This document shows, piece by piece, positions 8,246-14,412 of a stretch of DNA of 20,848 nucleotides. Source of the DNA: Gemmatimonadales bacterium UBA2960 (GTDB lineage: Bacteria > Gemmatimonadota > Gemmatimonadetes > Longimicrobiales > Gaopeijiaceae); assembly GCA_002348465.1 (NCBI GenBank), contig DEBI01000001.1:1-20848 (forward strand). Direction: 5' to 3'. The notes under the pieces were generated by a model that was not told the origin of the DNA, did not search any database, and saw nothing but the letters and a program-made list of their open reading frames with translations. The translations under genes and the position numbers were made by a program. Every line of letters begins with the position of its first letter. Positions within the stretch are counted from its first letter, which is position 1.

Positions 8246-8318
8246 CTAGGCCCCTTGCCTGCTACACCATGGACATGACACCACGGTAACAACGCGACCC
8301 CCCTAGAGAGACCTCTCG

Positions 8319-9563
8319 ATGCTCCGACCCAATGCCCCCGACGTACGCAGACGAGATTTCCTTCGTTGGCTAGCGGCGAGTCCTTTACTCGCATCAGCGG
8401 GCGGTATCGCGACACTGGAACCCCTTATCGCTCAGGAAGCACCGCGAAGAGTCTTCGATGACATCGTGCAGTCGGCAGAGGACGCGTTAGATATCTGGGA
8501 CCTCCAGCGCGCGGCGGAGGTTACTGTTCCGCCAGCGCACTATGGCTACATCATGACCGGAGTAGATGGAGAGGAGACATACGCGAACAACCGCTCCGCG
8601 CTCGAACAGCTGAGACTTCGTGCACGACGTCTAGTAGACGTCTCTAATCTCGACACGAGCGTTAACATTTTCGGACGAAAATGGGATACACCAATTATGA
8701 TCGCGCCATGCGGAAGCCAGAGAGCTTTTCACGCTGAAGGTGAACTAGCTGTCGCGCGAGCAGCCTCGTCCCGCCAACATCTGCAAACCCTATCGACTGT
8801 TTCTTCAACAGCGGTCGAAGAGGTCAATGAGGCTCGGGGAGAACCGGTCTGGTATCAACTTTATCTCTCGCCAGTTGGGCCCGGATCATGGGAGGGCGCC
8901 ACGGCTCTCATGCAGCGTAGCCAAGACGCCGGCTGTCCTACGATCGTTTATACAGTGGACCTTCAGGGTGGAAGCAACCGGGTCACACTCGAACGCTATA
9001 GTCGCGACGACAACCGCACGTGCACGAACTGTCACACGCCAGGTGGCCGAGCAGGCGGTCCGAAGCCAATGTTACGAGGACTACCCCGTGGCACCCCAGA
9101 TCCCGGACTCGGCCGGTCCACGACTTGGGAAACAATCCCGAGACTGCGCGATGCAACAAATCAGAAATTTATCATTAAAGGCATTATGACCGCCGAGGAC
9201 GCCGAGCTCTGTCTTCGTTATGGAGTCGATGGCATATGGGTCTCTAACCACGGTGGGCGGGCCGAGGGATCTGGACAAGCGACAATCGATGCACTTCCAG
9301 AAATCTCAGAAGCAATTGCGGGCAGTATCCCGATAGTGGTAGACAGCGGGTTCAGGCGTGGTAGCGACATCGTAAAAGGGATAGCTCGGGGTGCCACCGC
9401 TGTAGCGGTCGGTCGACCCTACTTGTGGGGTCTAGGCGCATTCGGCCAAGAAGGTGTGGAGAAAGCTCTAGATATCTTGACGCGCGAAATGGAAATAACG
9501 ATGCGTGCAGTAGGAGCCCCGTCACTGTCTGATTTGGGACCACACACGATAGCAACAAGTTGA
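8319..9563 (+). CDS. Tat-exported FMN-dependent alpha-hydroxy-acid dehydrogenase with CxxCH motif
   Basis: This 414-residue member of the glycolate oxidase/L-lactate dehydrogenase family oxidises an unknown 2-hydroxy acid. The N terminus has a twin-arginine signal (VRRRDFLRWLAAS, 9-21), so the folded FMN enzyme should be exported. Likely catalytic residues by family alignment are Y182 (WYQLY), D213 (YTVD), K287 (IIKG), H311 and R314 (SNHGGR); the phosphate-binding DSGFRRGSDIVK and AVAVGRP blocks are intact. Unusually, residues 235-239 read CTNCH, a c-type heme attachment motif, in the variable loop-4 region between the FMN strand and the catalytic lysine. If heme is attached, the protein would be a self-contained flavocytochrome c that could pass electrons to periplasmic carriers. 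It begins 73 bases after qhpE; co-transcription is possible but unproven. The ATG lacks an obvious Shine-Dalgarno sequence. Confidence 0.88.
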   Translation: MLRPNAPDVRRRDFLRWLAASPLLASAGGIATLEPLIAQEAPRRVFDDIVQSAEDALDIWDLQRAAEVTVPPAHYGYIMTGVDGEETYANNRSALEQLRLRARRLVDVSNLDTSVNIFGRKWDTPIMIAPCGSQRAFHAEGELAVARAASSRQHLQTLSTVSSTAVEEVNEARGEPVWYQLYLSPVGPGSWEGATALMQRSQDAGCPTIVYTVDLQGGSNRVTLERYSRDDNRTCTNCHTPGGRAGGPKPMLRGLPRGTPDPGLGRSTTWETIPRLRDATNQKFIIKGIMTAEDAELCLRYGVDGIWVSNHGGRAEGSGQATIDALPEISEAIAGSIPIVVDSGFRRGSDIVKGIARGATAVAVGRPYLWGLGAFGQEGVEKALDILTREMEITMRAVGAPSLSDLGPHTIATS

Positions 9564-10267
9564 GAGGCAAAAAAACGGGAAGAATCCCGGGGTTCATCGT
9601 TCTTCTAATAGGATTAACGGCCGGACCATGGGTTACCCCAGGCACCGCTCAACAGACGGTAGCAGGTATCGGACTTCTTGAAGCAATCAAGTTCTACACT
9701 GGTGTCTCTGGTCAAGTTAACGAGCAAGAGGCGAGCCGACTCCTAAAGCTCGAAGCAACGGACTCCAGTGACGTTATAGCTACCATGTGGATTGCGCGTG
9801 TTCATTCGACCGGCAGGATGACATTTCCTCACAAACCCGCACTCGCGAAACAGATTGCATCAAGTGTCATTGATGAGGTCCGTAACCTGGCAGCCTCCGG
9901 AGACGTCGAGGCTTCTTTTTTGATGGGTACGGCTTACGACGAATCGCTCGGTGTGACTCAAGATTATGGTGAGGCTATGCGCTGGTATAGACGCGCGGCC
10001 GACTCAGGCCACATCCTAGCCTCTCACAACATCGGCAACATGTACCGTGATGGTCGTGGAGTAAGCCAGGATCCTCGACGAGCTGCGGCCTGGTGGTTAC
10101 GTGCAGCTCGAGCGGGAGATGTGATCCCGGCTCTGCGACTCGGAGAAGCTTACGAAGCAGGTCGCGGAGTTCCGCAGAGTCGCTCGATCGCCCGCTACTG
10201 GTACCAACGTGCAGCCGCTGCAGGTAACGTGTCAGCAACTACCGCTTTGGAGCGGATCAAAAAATAA
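9560..10267 (+). CDS. Secreted Sel1-repeat (SLR) protein
   Basis: This 235-residue protein has a Sec-type signal peptide (n-region RGKKTGR, hydrophobic FIVLLIGLTAG, likely cleavage near PGTAQQ) and about three Sel1-like helix repeats in its second half, recognisable by AMRWYRRAADSGH, AAAWWLRAARAGD and ARYWYQRAAAAGN alternating with GxxY/GRGV turns. Sel1 repeats act as protein-binding scaffolds; the partner is unknown. The start is a TTG whose last two bases form part of the preceding TGA (TTGA overlap), so translation is probably coupled to the hydroxy-acid dehydrogenase. No other in-frame start precedes the signal peptide. The pairing hints that it may assist that enzyme, but this is inference. 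Confidence 0.8.
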   Translation: MRGKKTGRIPGFIVLLIGLTAGPWVTPGTAQQTVAGIGLLEAIKFYTGVSGQVNEQEASRLLKLEATDSSDVIATMWIARVHSTGRMTFPHKPALAKQIASSVIDEVRNLAASGDVEASFLMGTAYDESLGVTQDYGEAMRWYRRAADSGHILASHNIGNMYRDGRGVSQDPRRAAAWWLRAARAGDVIPALRLGEAYEAGRGVPQSRSIARYWYQRAAAAGNVSATTALERIKK

Positions 10268-10325
10268 CCAAGTGAGATCTGGCGGGCACCTGTCGGACTC
10301 TCTTCTTAAATAACAGTCTACTATC

Positions 10326-10637
10326 ATGGACCAACTCACCTCACGGCAGCGAGCGCACCTCCGAAAACTCGCTCACCATCTGAAGCCGGTCGTGCTAATA
10401 GGAGCAGAGGGTATCGCGCCATCCGTGCTGACTTCTGTAAGGGAAGCGTTCAATAAACGAGAACTCCTCAAGGTGAAGCTTCAAGAGTCAGCGCCACTGG
10501 ATGTCAAAGATGCCGCAGGAGAACTCTCATCACGAGTTAGCGGTTCGCATTCCGTACAGACGATAGGTCGCACTATCGTGCTCTATCGAGCGCATCCTGA
10601 AAATCCGGAAATCCGACTCCCGAAAGCGGCCAGTTAA
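10326..10637 (+). CDS. yhbY: YhbY family RNA-binding protein (CRM domain)
   Basis: This 103-residue protein is a single CRS1-YhbY (CRM) domain, which in Escherichia coli associates with pre-50S ribosomal particles. Typical features are the opening LTSRQRAHLRKLAHHL, the conserved loop LIGAEGIAPSVL (the family's GxxG-type RNA contact) and the ending QTIGRTIVLYR. Its length of about 100 residues is normal. The ATG has no purine-rich Shine-Dalgarno sequence just upstream (AACAGTCTACTATC), which could mean a short or leaderless transcript; TTAAAT at 10306-10311 is a possible -10 element. The next gene follows after one base, suggesting co-transcription. Confidence 0.9.
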   Translation: MDQLTSRQRAHLRKLAHHLKPVVLIGAEGIAPSVLTSVREAFNKRELLKVKLQESAPLDVKDAAGELSSRVSGSHSVQTIGRTIVLYRAHPENPEIRLPKAAS

Positions 10638-10638
10638 C

Positions 10639-10917
10639 ATGTCACGAGCGTTCGTCAAAGAAGATGATCACCAGAAAGAACCAGAGTTCAGGCTCCCTGA
10701 TTCGGACTCTCCTTATTACGCCGAAGCCGCTGCCTGGGCCCTGATTCACGGCGCCGACGAAGGTGATTCCCGCTCAGCAGAAATTGCCACAGGTTTCGGG
10801 TGGGGTGATGTATCACTCGTCACTGAAATGGAGGCTATCCTTGATCGAGCTGAGGCTGAAGGTGAAGAGCGAGTTGCACAGCTGGCTCGCAGGTATCTGA
10901 AGGCTGCCGGGCCTTAA
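10639..10917 (+). CDS. Small acidic protein of unknown function (MSRAFVKE start)
   Basis: This is a 92-residue acidic cytoplasmic protein with no signal peptide, membrane segment or cysteine. It opens with MSRAFVKEDD, a beginning that I recall from the N termini of some GreA/GreB-like transcription factors, but the zinc-free FKBP-like Gre core is absent here. The rest has an aromatic-alanine run (YYAEAAAWALIHGAD) and is predominantly helical in appearance. It starts one base after yhbY and may be translated with it. The stop TAA overlaps the stop of the convergent acetyltransferase gene in the palindrome CTTAAG. I do not recognise a defined family and assign no function. Confidence 0.65.
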   Translation: MSRAFVKEDDHQKEPEFRLPDSDSPYYAEAAAWALIHGADEGDSRSAEIATGFGWGDVSLVTEMEAILDRAEAEGEERVAQLARRYLKAAGP

Positions 10918-11417
10918 GTTCCAAGCGGCTCAAGCAGATTGATGAAAAACGAAAGTGAGCAAGCTCCGTGCCCTCGATCCGTCTGAACTCGAAGGAAGCC
11001 GAGTTCCTCGTACAAGCCGATAGCGACTGCCAGTTCAGGTGCTGTGTCCAGTCGCATGACCCTGTATCCTAGCCCGCGCGCTACCTCCATGATCTGCTCG
11101 ACAAGAGTTCGACCTATCCCCTGCCCACGAGCTTCCGGGAGGACGTACAGTCTCCTCATCTCACATGTCCGGTGCTCGTTAAAAGGTGCCAGAGCCACAC
11201 AACCAACTGGTTGAGTATTCAGCGAAGCCATCAGGATAGCTCCTCTGGGTTCGACATACGGTTCTGGAAGTGACTCTATCTCTGAAGCAGAGTCGTACTC
11301 GCAGCACTCCATTTCATGGTGTGGCATCGCCATGTACGCTGTGAAAAGAGCCTTCACCGGCTCTAGATCGGAACTGGATCTCACGAACTCTATGTCGAGT
11401 TCACGAGTGCTAATCAA
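10914..11417 (-). CDS. GNAT family N-acetyltransferase
   Basis: This 167-residue single-domain GNAT enzyme would transfer an acetyl group from acetyl-CoA to an amine of unknown identity. The acetyl-CoA pyrophosphate loop is clear: MRRLYVLPEARGQGIG (87-102), with the R-x-x-G-x-G core at R97-G102. The later beta-strand VMRLDTAPELAVAIGLYEELGF (120-141) matches motif B, including the YEELGF signature. The start is a TTG that overlaps the end of the aldo-keto reductase-RidA gene by 8 bases, the last gene of a leftward operon; no upstream alternative in frame is better. The substrate is unknown; location beside amine-handling genes is suggestive only. Confidence 0.82.
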   Translation of the reverse strand: MISTRELDIEFVRSSSDLEPVKALFTAYMAMPHHEMECCEYDSASEIESLPEPYVEPRGAILMASLNTQPVGCVALAPFNEHRTCEMRRLYVLPEARGQGIGRTLVEQIMEVARGLGYRVMRLDTAPELAVAIGLYEELGFLRVQTDRGHGACSLSFFINLLEPLGT

Positions 11418-12858
11418 CTACGGCCTCGGCTTCGATCTCGACTAGGTAGCCGTCTCCGACCAGCCCCGCGAGAACTAGGGTGTTCGCAGGCTGAATGTGC
11501 CCGAGGCGGACTCCATGGACCCGTGTGACAATCGCCGCATCATCGGCGTTCGCGACGTAAACCCTCGTCCTTACAACGTCATCGAGAGTGCCACCGAGTG
11601 ACTGGATCGCACCTTCGATTTTGTCGAGACAAAAGTGGGCCTGCGATCCAGCATCAGTGCCGCCGATGAGGCGGTCACGATGAGTCGCCGTCGTGCCAGA
11701 GATGAAAATGCGATCACCTTTTCGGACCGCCCGAGAGAAGCCAGCAAGATCCTCCCACACCGTGCCGCTAAGCGCTCGCGTGCGATCACCCGGCCCCTCT
11801 AGCACCGGATATGGCGCAGGCGCCTCGTCGAAGTGATCACTGAGGTCACCTGCGGCAGTCAAGAAAGGAGGTTTCCGGTATTCATCTCCGCAATCTCCCG
11901 GAATCGGATCAAACTCCTCTACCGCGGAATTAATTTCTTCTCGACTCTCTTCGTCGATTTCGAACCCGAATAGGCCTACTGTATCCTCGATGTGCTCGCT
12001 TTGGCCCAGCCGTGCACCAACAATGATGCCACCCACAGAAGGGGCTTCAAGCATGCATCGACACGCTACGTTAGCGATTGATACCCCAAGTCTTTCAGAC
12101 GCCCTGTCGAGTGCCTGAAGAAGTTCCTGGTAGCGGACCCATCCACCGGCGGCGTCTATGAAGCGCTTGTACTTCATCTGAGACCAAGTCTCCAGTTGGT
12201 CCATCCGGGGTTCGGCGACCCCCAACCAACGCTCACTAAAGAAGCCACCAGCCACCGTTCCAAACGCCAGAATCTTGACACCCCTCTCCTCGCACAACTC
12301 TGCCATCGCCCCTGCAGCTCTGCGATCGAGCAGCGAATAGGAGACTTGGTTGGAAACGATCTCTATCCCAGAGTCGAGGAGCATCCTCAGGTGGGCAGTA
12401 TCCGCATTGGTCAGCGCTAGATGACGGATTAGCCCTTCGTCACGTAAATCCTGAAGATAGAACATGCAGTCGAGCCAAGCCGGGTCGCTGTAACTCCACG
12501 CGTGGAACTGAAGCACGTCGATTGTGTCCGCCTGCAAACGAGAGCGAGCAGTCTCAACTGCGGTTCTAACATCCTCCAGTGAGTGGGGGCCAGGTTTGGG
12601 CACCCACTTGGTGAGAAATTGAGCCTCATCGGGTGCTCCAGCGGCAAAATGACCCGCTATCACTTCCGAGGACCCATAATGGTCCGCCATATCGAAAGTC
12701 GTCAGTCCTATATCGACATAGCGGCGCATCTCGGCAGCCGCAGCCGCAGTGTCAACGATACCGCCGTCTCGCTCCATGTCCGCGACCTGCCAGAGGCCCG
12801 TTAGGACTCGGGAAATTTCCAGCCCGGGTGCTAGCTCTATGCGCTCAACGTTACCCAT
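11410..12858 (-). CDS. Aldo-keto reductase fused to a RidA (YjgF/UK114) domain
   Basis: This 482-residue protein joins two enzymes. Residues ~5-320 form an aldo-keto reductase barrel with the tetrad visible as D56, Y61 (FDMADHYG), K84 (LTKW) and H119 (LQFHAW), and an NADP-binding end (GGIIVGARLGQSEHI). After a linker of ~45 residues, ~365-482 form a RidA-type domain with blocks RIFISGTT, GTLDDVVRTRVYVAN and LVLAGLVGDGYLVEIEAEA. The RidA arginine appears as R430 or R432 (VVRTRVYV), near the position of the canonical imine-deaminase Arg. RidA proteins hydrolyse reactive enamines/imines, and aldo-keto reductases reduce carbonyls, so the fusion could convert an imine to a carbonyl and then an alcohol, but this is inference. 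ATG at 12858 is chosen over an adjacent GTG because of spacing to GGAAGGA. Confidence 0.87.
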   Translation of the reverse strand: MGNVERIELAPGLEISRVLTGLWQVADMERDGGIVDTAAAAAEMRRYVDIGLTTFDMADHYGSSEVIAGHFAAGAPDEAQFLTKWVPKPGPHSLEDVRTAVETARSRLQADTIDVLQFHAWSYSDPAWLDCMFYLQDLRDEGLIRHLALTNADTAHLRMLLDSGIEIVSNQVSYSLLDRRAAGAMAELCEERGVKILAFGTVAGGFFSERWLGVAEPRMDQLETWSQMKYKRFIDAAGGWVRYQELLQALDRASERLGVSIANVACRCMLEAPSVGGIIVGARLGQSEHIEDTVGLFGFEIDEESREEINSAVEEFDPIPGDCGDEYRKPPFLTAAGDLSDHFDEAPAPYPVLEGPGDRTRALSGTVWEDLAGFSRAVRKGDRIFISGTTATHRDRLIGGTDAGSQAHFCLDKIEGAIQSLGGTLDDVVRTRVYVANADDAAIVTRVHGVRLGHIQPANTLVLAGLVGDGYLVEIEAEAVVD

Positions 12859-12862
12859 CACA

Positions 12863-12869
12863 TCCTTCC
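12863..12869 (-). promoter_or_regulatory. Ribosome binding site of the aldo-keto reductase-RidA gene
   Basis: On the minus strand GGAAGGA lies 4 bases before the ATG at 12858 and only 1 base before the alternative GTG at 12861. The spacing favours the ATG. Confidence 0.55.
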
Positions 12870-12884
12870 GTTTTTACGCTGCTT

Positions 12885-12895
12885 GGTATGATACC
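12885..12895. repeat. Short perfect inverted repeat GGTATGATACC
   Basis: This 11-base palindrome (5 bases, 1 spacer, 5 bases) lies in the 58-base gap between the permease and the aldo-keto reductase-RidA gene. It may be an operator or a chance occurrence. The TATCAT within it on the minus strand resembles a -10 element, but no matching -35 element was found 16-18 bases upstream. Confidence 0.25.
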
Positions 12896-12916
12896 CGTCC
12901 GCACAATTCAGGAGCA

Positions 12917-14401
12917 TTACTCCGCGGGTAAATCCGAGAAGATGGCGTCCACGTCAATCCCGTCTGCTTTCAACTTCGCTACTTCACGGAAGTAAACCAA
13001 AGAGGCTCCGATCATCACCGCGAGCCACAGTGGAGTAGAGTGAAAATACCAAGCTGAATGCACTGCAGTGAGATCCTTCCATAGATGCACACCGAGAAAC
13101 AGAGCGAGCAGGCAAGCTCCCAAGGAAGCCAATGGTATCTGTATGGACCTCTTGCGAACCACAGTCATGCGTGACGCAATCTCAGGGTTACGGTGCGGGA
13201 GGCTGAGCACAGTGATACACATCACGCCGAAATTCACAAGCATCGACGTCACCAAGATGTCGACCCCCAAGAAGAAATCCCCCGCAAAATGGCTGCCGAG
13301 GATTGCAACTGTTGCCATCAAACCACTTAGGATCAGTGCTATATGTGGTGTATTCCATTTCTCATGGACCCCCGCCACTCCCTTAGGAAATACCCCATCC
13401 TCCGCCCAAGCGAACATCAGGCGAGAAACCGCAAGCAGCATAGCTGGCAGATCGTTGATGAGCGCGATAGCCGCACCTGCAACGATCAGAGCCGTCCAGT
13501 GCGGTTCAAGTACATAGCCCAACAGGCCCGGTGCGGTGAGATCCTGAGTCTGCGCGCGCTCCGCTACAAACTGCCATGGCACCGTATTGTAAACCGCTGC
13601 AGTAAACATGAAGTAGAAGAGACCTACCACTCCAACGGCAATCCCAATCGCCATCGGCAACGCACGCTCGGGGTTCCTTGCCTCACCACCGGCCTGGGCA
13701 ATCGAATCGAATCCGATGAAGCTAGAAAAAAGAATCGCTGATGCAGCCAGGAGTCCGCTCCACGAAAATTGCGCCTCAACATCCGGGACGAGCACTCCCT
13801 CCTTAGCCATCAAGCCGGCCGCAAAGTCAGCATGATCAAAAATGAAACCAGTGACTATCACGACACCCCCGAGGATGAACATCACGAACATCAACGGAAC
13901 GAGAACCCGCTCGACGTTACCAACACCACGCATGTTTATACCGACCGACGTCCACAGGAACGCTAGAGCCAATCCTACTCTCACTGGCCCTTGATCTAGA
14001 GCGATGGCCAGCCCTTCCATTCCGAACGCCCCTGCTGCGTCTCGGATGAACGGGATCATTACATACGAGACTACACCTATCGCCACTGAGAGACCAAACC
14101 ACTGGGAAAAGCTGGCGACAAATCCGAGGTATGGGTGAAGCCCGCGGCTTGCAAAGACATAGCTCCCACCAGCTCTAGGCATTGCAGACGAGAGAGTCGC
14201 GTACGCGAGAGCCGCCAGAATCGCCGGCACCGCCGCGAACAGGTACGCAGGAAGTACGTAGGGTCCTATCCCGGGAACATTCCGTTGCAGCATGAAAGGA
14301 ATGATGTTGATAGCAGCACCGAGCATTGAACAGATGCCGGTGGCAGCCAGCCCTAGGAGTCCGAGCCTCCGCTCGAGTCCCGTACTGGATTGCTTATTCA
14401 T
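12917..14401 (-). CDS. APC-superfamily amino acid/amine permease
   Basis: This 494-residue integral membrane protein has about twelve hydrophobic helices and no signal peptide, as is normal for the amino acid-polyamine-organocation family. The first helix carries the family's glycine-rich unwound segment (ATGICSMLGAAINIIP, ~15-31), followed by the loop GIGPYVLPAYLF and the conserved SAMPRAGGSYVFASRGLHP block (~72-90). The FIGFDSIAQAGGEARNPERALP stretch (~228-249) is another APC hallmark (helix 6 and the loop after it). The substrate cannot be named; amino acids or primary amines are likely. It lies 11 bases downstream of the MMPL-type transporter gene and 58 bases upstream of the aldo-keto reductase-RidA gene, so it is probably co-transcribed with both. 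Confidence 0.88.
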   Translation of the reverse strand: MNKQSSTGLERRLGLLGLAATGICSMLGAAINIIPFMLQRNVPGIGPYVLPAYLFAAVPAILAALAYATLSSAMPRAGGSYVFASRGLHPYLGFVASFSQWFGLSVAIGVVSYVMIPFIRDAAGAFGMEGLAIALDQGPVRVGLALAFLWTSVGINMRGVGNVERVLVPLMFVMFILGGVVIVTGFIFDHADFAAGLMAKEGVLVPDVEAQFSWSGLLAASAILFSSFIGFDSIAQAGGEARNPERALPMAIGIAVGVVGLFYFMFTAAVYNTVPWQFVAERAQTQDLTAPGLLGYVLEPHWTALIVAGAAIALINDLPAMLLAVSRLMFAWAEDGVFPKGVAGVHEKWNTPHIALILSGLMATVAILGSHFAGDFFLGVDILVTSMLVNFGVMCITVLSLPHRNPEIASRMTVVRKRSIQIPLASLGACLLALFLGVHLWKDLTAVHSAWYFHSTPLWLAVMIGASLVYFREVAKLKADGIDVDAIFSDLPAE

Positions 14402-14412
14402 AGCAGTAGAGT

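Noticed and set aside
8256..8295. Imperfect inverted repeat ACCATGG/CCACGGT between qhpE and the FMN dehydrogenase
   Set aside because: A seven-base stem with a mismatch, an eight-base loop and no U tract is too weak to call a terminator or operator.
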